Part shown: in pieces, positions 1 through 6,057 of the stretch | Numbering within the stretch: position 1 is the first letter of the stretch | Layout: each line of letters begins with the position of its first letter | Origin: an uncultured Collinsella sp. | GTDB lineage: Bacteria > Actinomycetota > Coriobacteriia > Coriobacteriales > Coriobacteriaceae | Direction: 5' to 3' | Assembly (NCBI GenBank): GCA_902490095.1 | Contig: CABUCQ010000090.1 | Location: 1-8,323 of the forward strand | DNA length: 8,323 nucleotides | Position numbers and translations under genes: made by a program | Notes under the pieces: generated by a model | Databases searched by the model: none | The model's input: only the letters and a program-made list of their open reading frames with translations | What the model was told of the DNA's origin: nothing

Positions 1-586
1 TCTGCAGCTCGCGGTTGAGCGCGGCAGTGCGCACCGCGCGAACAAGTTCGACCGCAAAGGTCGCCACCAAGCCCACGATGTCGATGATCACCAAGCCCTC
101 GAGATAGTTGAGCGCCGACGCCTTCTCCTGAGAGTAGTCCTCTGCGAGTCGTGTGGCATCGTCACAAATACCAAAGAACTCCTCGCTCATCGCGATGATA
201 TCGGTGTTCTCGTAGCCGACTTCGCGCACACGGGCAATCTCGGCGCAAAGCTCATCAAAATAATTTGCAAGCTCGGTCATCTTTGCCTGATACTCGTCGT
301 CGTCGAGACGGACGAGGTTGAGGTCGTCACTTCCGTAACGCAAACCGTTGATGTATGAATCCACGGCTTTGAGCAGGTCATCTTGAGGCTGGCCCGCATC
401 CTCGAGCTTAACGATTCGCTGCGTGGTACCGCGCACCAGACCGGCGTAGTTGACCACGCGCGCCGTGCCCTGGATATCGGAGACGAGCAGCATAACATTA
501 ATGAAGAAGAAGATGAGAACTGCCGTGAGCACCATCATGAGCAGGCGCACCGCCTGGCTGGCCTTCTTGGCGACAGAAGTATTCAC
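1..586 (-). CDS. Membrane sensor protein with PilJ-like extracellular domain (partial, N-terminal part)
   Basis: Open frame of 195 residues from a GTG start to the left edge of the window, so the C-terminal part is missing. A GAGGAA ribosome site (600-595) lies 8 nt before the GTG; the adjacent TTG is out of frame and followed by TGA. Residues about 13-36 form a transmembrane helix, about 37-162 an acidic helical extracellular region, and about 163-184 a second helix followed by a basic start of a cytoplasmic segment (RAVRTAALNREL). The segment VNYAGLVRGTTQRIVKLE (45-62) resembles the first helix of the PilJ/type IV pili chemotaxis sensor domain (consensus like INLAGRQRMLSQR). By family habit a signalling output domain (GGDEF, EAL, histidine kinase or methyl-accepting) should follow beyond the edge; that is inference. 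It is separated from the ABC operon by a terminator. Confidence 0.75.
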   Translation of the reverse strand, partial: MNTSVAKKASQAVRLLMMVLTAVLIFFFINVMLLVSDIQGTARVVNYAGLVRGTTQRIVKLEDAGQPQDDLLKAVDSYINGLRYGSDDLNLVRLDDDEYQAKMTELANYFDELCAEIARVREVGYENTDIIAMSEEFFGICDDATRLAEDYSQEKASALNYLEGLVIIDIVGLVATFAVELVRAVRTAALNRELQ

Positions 587-652
587 AAGTTCACTTCCTC
601 AAATGGCAAAAGCGCAGGTGGCGCATAGCGTGCTGAAATTCATGGGTGGTTA

Positions 653-680
653 ACTCTACCATATAGGCCAGCAGCCTCAA
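653..680 (-). promoter_or_regulatory. Candidate promoter for the membrane sensor gene
   Basis: On the minus strand TTGAGG (680-675) and TAGAGT (658-653) are separated by 16 nt, about 67 nt before the GTG start at 586. Each box matches the sigma-70 consensus in only four of six positions, so this is a weak call. Confidence 0.25.
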
Positions 681-776
681 ACTGCAGCAGACACTCGTCC
701 AAATTGGCGTGACGCCTGCCTTGTTGTTCTTGACCTGGCTGCGCTATCGGACATGCTTCTGGTCTTGGATCACCAT

Positions 777-948
777 GGGAAAGCTCATCCCGTTTTGTGC
801 GTCTAGAGTGGGATGCGGCTTCCCAAAGGTGCCGTTAGGGGAAATCACATCCCGGTTTACTCCCTTGAAATGGGATGCCGTTTCCCGGAGGGGGTCCAGC
901 GGGAAACGGCATCCCATTTTGGGCCCGAAAAGTGGGATACGGTTTCCG
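777..948. repeat. Alternating palindromic array: six 15-bp motifs, 62-bp period, three units
   Basis: The motif GGGAAANNNCATCCC occurs six times in strictly alternating orientation: 777-791 (+), 810-824 (-), 839-853 (+), 872-886 (-), 901-915 (+), 934-948 (-). Start-to-start distances are 33, 29, 33, 29, 33, so the pair repeats with an exact 62-bp period although spacers and motif centres have diverged. The outer GGGA/TCCC of each motif is itself palindromic. Copies four and five are perfect inverses, extended to 19-bp arms (868-886 and 901-919) around a 14-nt loop, and could form a strong hairpin. The architecture recalls BIME clusters built from alternating REP units; a cluster of operator sites is the alternative. 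No gene lies in it. Confidence 0.85.
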
Positions 949-956
949 GCCGGCAT

Positions 957-999
957 GAATAAAGCCTCCGCAGCTCGTGTGGCTGCGGAGGCTTTATTC
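957..999 (-). terminator. Rho-independent terminator of the marR-ABC operon (possibly bidirectional)
   Basis: Perfect 18-bp inverted arms (957-974 and 982-999) enclose a 7-nt loop. The stem core CCTCCGCAGC is GC-rich and the ends are AATAAAG/CTTTATT, giving a U-rich 3' side on both strands. It lies about 120 nt after the stop of the second ABC gene on the minus strand and no plus-strand gene ends nearby, so it most likely serves the operon. Confidence 0.8.
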
Positions 1000-1035
1000 G
1001 TTGCGGTGCATTGTGTTTGGGTCGTTGAGATGAGT

Positions 1036-1100
1036 CGATTTGCCCCGAAAGAGGAGGGCATTGACCTTAGGGTCATGCCCGACGAATGAGCGGCAAATCG
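1036..1100 (+). repeat. Structured hairpin element, copy A (inverted relative of copy B at 5504-5562)
   Basis: A 9-bp outer stem (CGATTTGCC 1036-1044 with GGCAAATCG 1092-1100) encloses an internal loop and an inner hairpin (1056-1066 with 1071-1080) with one bulged T. The 23-nt core 1057-1079 equals the minus strand of 5524-5546 except for two loop bases, and the similarity extends over about 58 nt (1041-1098) including the TGCC/GGCA outer stem and the GAA in the internal loop. It sits between the operon stop codon and its terminator, so it would be transcribed in the operon's 3' UTR. Orientation is given by the side carrying the bulged T. Confidence 0.65.
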
Positions 1101-1119
1101 GCCATCTCGGCGGGCCGAA

Positions 1120-3039
1120 CTACTCCAGCTCAAACGCTCCGGTATAGAGCTGATAGTAGTATCCGCGCTTGGCGATCAGCTCGTCGTGGTTGCCGCGCTC
1201 GATGATGCGGCCGTGGTCCAGACAGATGATCGCGTCGGAGTTGCGCACGGTGGAGAGACGGTGCGCGATGACAAACGTCGTGCGGCCTTCCATGAGCTTA
1301 TCCATGCCCGCCTGCACGATAGCCTCGGTGCGGGTATCGATGCTCGACGTGGCCTCGTCCAGAATCATCGCCGGCGGATCGGCGACGGCGGCGCGTGCGA
1401 TCGAGATCAACTGGCGCTGGCCCTGCGACAGCTGTGCGCCGTTGCCGGTGAGCATGGTGTCGTAGCCGTCGGGCAGGCGGGTGATAAAGTCGTCCGCGCC
1501 CGCGAGCTTGGCTGCCGCGATGCACTCCTCGTCGGTAGCGTCCAGGTTGCCGTAGCGGATGTTATCCATCACGGTGCCGGTGAACAGGTTCACGTCCTGT
1601 AGCACGACGCCCAGCGAGCGGCGCAGGTCGGCCTTGCGGATCTTGTTGACGTTGATGCCGTCGTAGCGAATCTTGCCGTCGGCGATGTCGTAGAAGCGGT
1701 TGATGAGGTTGGTGATGGTCGTCTTGCCGGCACCGGTGGCGCCGACAAACGCGACCTTCTGACCCGGCTTGGCAAACACGGACACGCCGTGCAGCACCTC
1801 GTGGTCGGGCGTGTAGCCAAAGTCGACGTTGTCCATGACCAGGTCGCCGCGCAGCGGTACGTACTCGATCTCGCCGGTTGCGCGGTGCGGATGCTTCCAT
1901 GCCCACATGCCGGTGTGGTGGTCGGCCTCCTCGAGCTGCCAGGTGTCGGGGTTCACCTGCGCGTTGACGAGCGTCACGTAGCCCTCGTCGGCCTCGGGCT
2001 TCTCGTCGATGAGCTCAAAGATGCGGTCGGCACCGGCGAGGCCCATGACCACGGCGTTGATCTGCTGCGAGATCTGGCCGATCTGTCCGCAGAACTGCTT
2101 GGTCATGTTGAGGAACGGCACTACGACGGCGATGGACAGCGTCATGCCCGAGATGCTCAGGTTAGGCACGCCCAGCGCCAGGAAAATGCCGCCCGCCAGT
2201 GCGACCAGCACGTAGAGCAGGTTGCCCAGGTTCATAAGGATAGGCATGAGGATGTTGGCGTACATGTTGGCCTTCTGCGAGACCTCGAAGAGCTTTTCGT
2301 TGCGCTCGTCAAAATCGGCCTCGGCGGCAGACTCGTGGCAGAATGCCTTGACGACCTTCTGGCCGTTCATGACTTCCTCGATATGGCCCTCGACCACGCC
2401 GAGTTCGGTCTGTTGCGCAATGAAGAAGCGCGCGGAGTTGGAGCCGAGCAGCTTGGTCATAAAGGTCATAAAGACGACGCCGGCCACAATGACCAGGCAC
2501 ATCCACACGCTGTAGTACAGCATGATAAAGAATACCGTGACGATGACGATGGTCGTCATGAGCAGGTTGGGCAGCGACTGGCTGATCATCTGGCGCAGCG
2601 TGTCGATGTCGTTGGTGTAGTGGCTCATGATGTCGCCGCGCTGGTGCGTGTCGAAGTAGCGAATCGGCAGGTCCTGCATGCGGTTGAACATCTTCTCGCG
2701 CAGCTTCTCGAGCGAGCCCTGCGTGACGATGGCCATGGCGCGGTTCCAGAAGAGCGAAGACAGGATGCCGACGCCGTAGATGCAGGCGAGGGTGGTCACG
2801 AGCTGTGCGATCTTGGGCTGTGCGGCTTCCCAATCGCCCGACTGCCACGATTCGCTAATAATCTGCAGAGCGCTCTGAAGGAAGGTCGCGCCGATGGAGT
2901 TGATGATGGCGCAGAGCACCACGCCGACAACGACGAGGGGCAAAAGCACGGGGTAGAAGCCAAAGAGCGTCTTGATGAGGCGCGACATGGTGCCGCCCTT
3001 GCGGTTGAGCGCGCGCTCGGCGGTCGTTGCCTTACTCAT
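1120..3039 (-). CDS. ABC-type exporter half-transporter, subunit 2 (canonical ATP-site subunit)
   Basis: 639-residue half-transporter with a six-helix type IV exporter domain (helices near 27-52, 79-99, 158-178, 178-197, 261-290 and 297-318) followed by an ATPase domain. Visible motifs: Walker A GATGAGKT (433-440), Q-loop Q481, signature LSQGQ (537-541, degenerate from LSGGQ), Walker B MILDEA with catalytic Glu562, D-loop SSID (565-568), H-loop His593. A linker of about 40 residues (356-396, with MWAWKHPH) separates the two domains and is longer than usual. The start at 3039 is chosen because AGGAGG lies 8 nt upstream and the ATG overlaps the previous stop as ATGAGTAA; the open frame extends further upstream only inside the previous gene. 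An internal Met18 is a weaker alternative. With subunit 1 it should form a heterodimeric inner-membrane exporter of the BmrCD/LmrCD kind; the substrate cannot be read from sequence. Confidence 0.93.
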   Translation of the reverse strand: MSKATTAERALNRKGGTMSRLIKTLFGFYPVLLPLVVVGVVLCAIINSIGATFLQSALQIISESWQSGDWEAAQPKIAQLVTTLACIYGVGILSSLFWNRAMAIVTQGSLEKLREKMFNRMQDLPIRYFDTHQRGDIMSHYTNDIDTLRQMISQSLPNLLMTTIVIVTVFFIMLYYSVWMCLVIVAGVVFMTFMTKLLGSNSARFFIAQQTELGVVEGHIEEVMNGQKVVKAFCHESAAEADFDERNEKLFEVSQKANMYANILMPILMNLGNLLYVLVALAGGIFLALGVPNLSISGMTLSIAVVVPFLNMTKQFCGQIGQISQQINAVVMGLAGADRIFELIDEKPEADEGYVTLVNAQVNPDTWQLEEADHHTGMWAWKHPHRATGEIEYVPLRGDLVMDNVDFGYTPDHEVLHGVSVFAKPGQKVAFVGATGAGKTTITNLINRFYDIADGKIRYDGINVNKIRKADLRRSLGVVLQDVNLFTGTVMDNIRYGNLDATDEECIAAAKLAGADDFITRLPDGYDTMLTGNGAQLSQGQRQLISIARAAVADPPAMILDEATSSIDTRTEAIVQAGMDKLMEGRTTFVIAHRLSTVRNSDAIICLDHGRIIERGNHDELIAKRGYYYQLYTGAFELE

Positions 3040-4846
3040 GTGCCTCGCCTCCTTCCTGGGTTTGAGCTTGCGGTACGGATACCTCGGTGTTGGCCTCGAC
3101 GGCCCCTTCGCCCTCGGCAGACATCTTGTTTTGCGAGGTGAAGGTCTCGCGGTAGATCTCGCTTGTCTTGAGCAGCTCGTCATGGTTGCCGATCTGCGCG
3201 ATACGGCCACCCTCCATGACGATGATGCGGTCTGCGTCCTGCACGGAGCTGATGCGCTGGGCGATGATGAGCTTGGTTGTGTTGGGCAGATAGCTTGCCA
3301 ACCCTGCGCGGATCTTGGCGTCGGTCTTGGTGTCGACGGCGCTGGTGGAGTCGTCCAGGATCAAGATCTTGGGGCGACGCAGCAGAGCGCGCGCAATGCA
3401 CAGGCGCTGCTTCTGACCGCCCGAGACATTGGAGCCGCCCTGCTCGATCCAGGTGTCGTAGCCCTTGGGGAAGCCGTCGACAAACTCATCGGCGCAGGCC
3501 AGATGTGCCGCCTCGCGGACTTCCTCGTCGGTGGCGTTCGGGTCGCCCCAGCGCAGATTCTCGGCGATGGTGCCGCTAAACAGCACGTTTTTCTGCAACA
3601 CCATGGCCACTTGGTGGCGCAGCGCGTCTAGGTCGTAGTCGCGCACGTCCATGCCGCCCACGCGCACGGTGCCTTCGGTGGCGTCGTACAGGCGGGCGAT
3701 GAGGTTTACGAGCGTGGACTTGGCCGAGCCGGTGCCGCCGATGATGCCGATGGTCTCGCCGCTCTTAATGTGCAGGTCGATATCGTCGAGTGCCTGGCGC
3801 TTCGCATGCGCGGAATACTTAAAGCTCACGTGGTCAAAGTCGATGGAGCCGTCGGCAACCTCGAGCACGGGTTCGGCGGGATTGGCGATCGTGGGCTCGG
3901 CGGCCAGCACCTCGGTAATGCGGTGCGCCGATTCGTCGGCCATGGTCACCATGACAAAGATCATCGACAGCTGCATCAGGCTCATGAGGATCTGGAAGCC
4001 ATAGGTAAAGATCGAGGAGAGCTGGCCCACGTCGAACAGCGTGCCCTGGCTCGTGATAATGAGCTTGGAGCCCAGGTAGATGATGACGACAAACGCGCCG
4101 TTGACGCAGATGTTCATCATGGGGTTGTTAAAGGCGAGCAGCTTCTCGGCGCGGGTGAAGTCCATCTGGACGTCGCGCGCGGCGGTCGCGAACTTCTCCT
4201 TCTCAAAGTCTTCGCGCACGTAGCTCTTAACCACGCGCATGCCGGTGACGTTTTCCTCGACGGACTCGTTAAGGGCATCGTACTTGTGGAACACGCGCGA
4301 GAAGATGGGGCGCACCTTAAAGATGATAAAGAACAGTCCAAAGCCCAGCAGCGGAATGATGACCAGGTAGACCATGGCAACGCTGCCGCCCATGATAAAT
4401 GCCATGGTAAAGGCGAAGATCAATACCAGCGGCGCGCGCACGGCGATGCGGATGATCATCATAAAGGCCTGCTGCACGTTGTTGATGTCGGTGGTCAGGC
4501 GCGTGACGAGCGAGGAGCTCGAGAACTCATCGATGTTGGCAAAGCTGAACGTCTGGATCTTGTAGAACAGGTCGTGACGCAGGTTCTTGGCGAAGCCGCA
4601 ACTCGCATTGCTGCAGGTGACGCCGGCAGCGGCACCGAAAGCAAGCGACGTCAGCGCGATGAGCACCAAAAAGCCTGCGGTGGGAAGCATCTCGGCTACG
4701 GTGGCGCCGTCTTTGATGGCGTCGATCAGGTTGGCAGTGATAAATGGAATCAGCATCTCGCAGAGCACCTCGCCAAGTACGAGCAACGGCGTGGCAACGG
4801 TGACTTTCATATAGTCGCGGATGCTGCCCATGAGGGTTTTAATCAT
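3032..4846 (-). CDS. ABC-type exporter half-transporter, subunit 1 (degenerate ATP-site subunit)
   Basis: 604-residue half-transporter: six predicted helices (near 17-42, 55-78, 128-152, 155-178, 242-265, 281-302), then an ATPase domain. Motifs: Walker A GGTGSAKST (370-378), Q-loop Q418, intact signature VSGGQ (474-478), Walker B ILILDDS in which the catalytic Glu is Asp499, D-loop SAVD (502-505), and Gln530 (IIAQRI) in place of the switch histidine. These two substitutions, with the altered LSQGQ of the partner, mark the asymmetric heterodimers such as TM287/288 and BmrCD, where this protein's Walker site binds but barely hydrolyses ATP. An acidic low-complexity tail of about 30 residues ends the protein. 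The ATG overlaps the marR stop by 8 nt (ATGATTAA), with GGGAGGAA just upstream. Probable role: efflux of drugs or other hydrophobic compounds, inferred from the family and the MarR neighbour. Confidence 0.93.
   Translation of the reverse strand: MIKTLMGSIRDYMKVTVATPLLVLGEVLCEMLIPFITANLIDAIKDGATVAEMLPTAGFLVLIALTSLAFGAAAGVTCSNASCGFAKNLRHDLFYKIQTFSFANIDEFSSSSLVTRLTTDINNVQQAFMMIIRIAVRAPLVLIFAFTMAFIMGGSVAMVYLVIIPLLGFGLFFIIFKVRPIFSRVFHKYDALNESVEENVTGMRVVKSYVREDFEKEKFATAARDVQMDFTRAEKLLAFNNPMMNICVNGAFVVIIYLGSKLIITSQGTLFDVGQLSSIFTYGFQILMSLMQLSMIFVMVTMADESAHRITEVLAAEPTIANPAEPVLEVADGSIDFDHVSFKYSAHAKRQALDDIDLHIKSGETIGIIGGTGSAKSTLVNLIARLYDATEGTVRVGGMDVRDYDLDALRHQVAMVLQKNVLFSGTIAENLRWGDPNATDEEVREAAHLACADEFVDGFPKGYDTWIEQGGSNVSGGQKQRLCIARALLRRPKILILDDSTSAVDTKTDAKIRAGLASYLPNTTKLIIAQRISSVQDADRIIVMEGGRIAQIGNHDELLKTSEIYRETFTSQNKMSAEGEGAVEANTEVSVPQAQTQEGGEAHE
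3048..3053 (-). promoter_or_regulatory. Ribosome binding site deciding the start of ABC subunit 2
   Basis: AGGAGG on the minus strand, 8 nt before the ATG at 3039 and inside the last codons of subunit 1. It fixes the start and argues against the longer open frame that begins at 3210 within the upstream gene. Confidence 0.8.
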
Positions 4847-5345
4847 CCAGTTCCTCCCAAGTTTTGCGGATTTTCTCGAGCATCTCGGCGAGCTGTTCGC
4901 GCTCGTCGTGGGTGAGCGCGCTAAAGGCCTGCTCCCTAAAGCGGATGCGGGCGGCTTGGTCGATGCGGGCCTTCTCCCAGCCGATCTCGGTCAGGCGAAT
5001 GGTGAGCTGCCGGCGATCTTTTGGATTGCGGCTGCGCTCGATGATGCTGGCGCACTCGAGCTTGGACAAGATTTCGGAAAGCGACCCCGGCTTGAGGTCG
5101 AAGTGCATGCCGAGTTCCTGCTGCGACATCTCGCCGTTTTCCTGCTTGGCAAGCAGGCAGACGATGGGCGCCTTGCCGGACACGCCGCCGCCGTGAAAGT
5201 GCATGTAGTGGCCGCAAAAGCCTAGGCCGCTCAGGATGCGCTTGGCGAGCTTGTCTTCGCCGTTAACTGCTTCGGGCACGTCTGCCGGCTGCGACGGGTC
5301 GCCGCCGGGCTCGTGCGGACGAAGGTTAAGGGGTTCATCGCACAT
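4839..5345 (-). CDS. MarR-family transcriptional regulator
   Basis: 168-residue regulator with a winged helix-turn-helix at about 73-121: MSQQELGMHFDLKPGSLSEI gives the helix-turn-helix, and the wing carries RNPKDRRQLTIRLTEIG with the DRR typical of MarR proteins. Flanking helices (about 31-68 and 124-165) would form the dimer interface. The N-terminal 30 residues are Pro/Gly/Glu-rich and look disordered. Before the DNA-binding domain lies a Cys/His cluster FCGHYMHFHGGG (43-54), which could bind metal or sense redox state; this is speculative. It is the first gene of the efflux operon, 8-nt overlapped with ABC subunit 1. AAAGGAG (5364-5358) precedes the ATG by 12 nt, a rather long spacing, but no better in-frame start is seen. 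It probably represses its own promoter and is released by an exported compound. Confidence 0.9.
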   Translation of the reverse strand: MCDEPLNLRPHEPGGDPSQPADVPEAVNGEDKLAKRILSGLGFCGHYMHFHGGGVSGKAPIVCLLAKQENGEMSQQELGMHFDLKPGSLSEILSKLECASIIERSRNPKDRRQLTIRLTEIGWEKARIDQAARIRFREQAFSALTHDEREQLAEMLEKIRKTWEELDD

Positions 5346-5366
5346 GAATTCGTATCGCTCCTTTCT

Positions 5367-5402
5367 TTAGTTAGGTAGTGGGATTGTTTTGTGCCTAACT
5401 AA
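5367..5402. promoter_or_regulatory. Probable MarR operator (9-bp inverted repeat)
   Basis: TTAGTTAGG (5367-5375) and CCTAACTAA (5394-5402) are perfect inverses separated by 18 bp. The right half overlaps the -10 box and the expected transcription start of the marR promoter; the left half lies just ahead of the ribosome site. That position suits an autorepressor. Binding by this MarR is inferred from location. Confidence 0.65.
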
Positions 5403-5429
5403 TCTAGGAGCATGAGAAATGAATGTCAA
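5401..5429 (-). promoter_or_regulatory. Sigma-70-type promoter of the marR-ABC-ABC operon
   Basis: On the minus strand a perfect TTGACA (5429-5424) is followed by a 17-nt spacer and TAGATT (5406-5401, four of six to TATAAT). Transcription would start near 5394, leaving a leader of about 50 nt before the marR ATG. It is the best promoter match in the window. Confidence 0.75.
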
Positions 5430-5448
5430 GGTACCAAACTAGTGGTTA

Positions 5449-5468
5449 CGCGGTTTTGCCAAACCGCG
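5449..5468. repeat. Short perfect hairpin
   Basis: CGCGGTTT (5449-5456) and AAACCGCG (5461-5468) form an 8-bp stem with a four-base loop TGCC. It lies just upstream of the marR promoter and next to the larger compound hairpin. No U-tract follows on either strand, so it is not an obvious terminator. Confidence 0.6.
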
Positions 5469-5483
5469 CAACGGCTCGACGCT

Positions 5484-5588
5484 GCAAACCCGCCAGAGCG
5501 GCAATCTGCCTTTCAACTTCGGCGGCATGACCAGAAGGTCAATGCCGCCTTGCTTCAAGGCACCTTGCTCGCTCTGACGGGTTTTCGC
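5484..5588 (-). repeat. Long compound hairpin, containing element copy B (5504-5562)
   Basis: About 100 nt fold back on themselves: 15-bp outer arms 5486-5500 with 5570-5584 (one C/A mismatch), GCAA/TTGC (5501-5504 with 5565-5568), a 6-bp stem (5507-5512 with 5557-5562), an 8x7 internal loop, then an 8-bp stem (5521-5528 with 5542-5549) and a 4-bp tip. On the minus strand the outer mismatch becomes a G-U wobble, which favours a minus-strand RNA. The inner 59 nt are related to 1041-1098 in inverse orientation. It may be a structured RNA or a dispersed palindromic repeat; no promoter for it is evident. Confidence 0.65.
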
Positions 5589-5613
5589 TGACTTCGCCAA
5601 AACATCGGCGTTG

Positions 5614-5667
5614 CCCTTGTTGGGATAGTCGTTGGGGACGCTCTTGTTGAGTGATCCGTGGGGGACG
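5614..5667. repeat. Tandem duplication of a 27-bp G-rich unit
   Basis: Units 5614-5640 and 5641-5667 are directly adjacent and match at 20 of 27 positions, sharing CTTGTTG at the front and GGGGACG at the end. No coding function is apparent. Confidence 0.5.
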
Positions 5668-5719
5668 GAGGAAAACGAATCATTTTGGGCTGCGGTGACA
5701 CCCTTTCGAAGTTGCTTTG

Positions 5720-5877
5720 TCCAAAACTATGCCGGATTACTACGATGAATTCGAAATATCAGACCTCGGCATTGTTTTTCGTAAAATTACAAGCTATCTA
5801 CCTGCGGTTTTGCCGGAGTGCAATTCGTTGTGGTTGGAGGCTGACGGTTTATCGTAGTAATCCGGCATAGTTTTGGA
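5720..5877. mobile_element. MITE-like element with perfect 27-bp terminal inverted repeats
   Basis: Positions 5720-5746 (starting TCCAAAACTATG) and 5851-5877 (ending CATAGTTTTGGA) are perfect 27-bp inverses flanking a 104-bp interior that is more AT-rich than the surroundings. The identity stops abruptly at both ends of each arm. No transposase is encoded and no clear target-site duplication is visible (flanks AGTTGCTTTG and ATGGTAGTAA), so this would be a non-autonomous or degenerate element, or a large stable hairpin. A short plus-strand open frame crosses it but has no coding support. Confidence 0.6.
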
Positions 5878-6001
5878 ATGGTAGTAAATAGATGGCAGCT
5901 ACTGTGCCGCTACCGCCGCGATTTTGCCTCCCATTTCCGTAACCTTTCCGCAACAATGTGCCCTCCTCGGCGCCTGCGCCCGCTTGCAACGCCCCCTGCG
6001 C

Positions 6002-6007
6002 TACACT
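6002..6007 (+). promoter_or_regulatory. Candidate -10 box for the pyridoxal kinase operon
   Basis: TACACT lies 50 nt before the kinase start. TTGCAA at 5984-5989 is only 12 nt upstream, too close for a standard -35, so the promoter is uncertain. Nothing else in 5878-6057 resembles a regulatory site. Confidence 0.25.
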
Positions 6008-6057
6008 TAGTCGCACTGTGGCGCCGTCGCGTCGCACCCGACCCAAGGGGGACACTC

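Noticed and set aside
599..643. 14-residue upstream open frame on the minus strand ending at the sensor gene's ribosome site
   Set aside because: No ribosome site of its own and no attenuator-like codon run; too short to support as a leader peptide.
777..948. CRISPR array
   Set aside because: The motif alternates in orientation, is only 15 bp and degenerate, the spacers resemble one another, and no cas genes are present.
709..1133. Open frames on both strands across the alternating array and terminator
   Set aside because: Both translate repeats and hairpins; the non-coding repeat structure explains the sequence better.
1789..3141. 450-codon plus-strand open frame opposite ABC subunit 2
   Set aside because: Antisense shadow of a GC-rich gene; its translation is His/Val/Asp-rich with no domain, while the minus strand shows every ABC motif.
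1120..3210. 696-codon version of ABC subunit 2 starting at 3210
   Set aside because: The additional 57 residues lie inside the previous gene in another frame and look non-coding; the ATG at 3039 has AGGAGG and the stop overlap.
3770..4915. 381-codon plus-strand open frame opposite ABC subunit 1
   Set aside because: Antisense shadow, with the same low-complexity composition and no recognisable motif.
5658..5870. 70-codon plus-strand open frame across the MITE-like element
   Set aside because: It is made largely of the inverted-repeat arms and interior of the element, with no ribosome site and no coding signature.
5878..6057. N-terminal extension of the pyridoxal kinase from 5878
   Set aside because: Arg/Pro-rich translation with no homology to the family; the ATG at 6058 has a good ribosome site and gives normal length.
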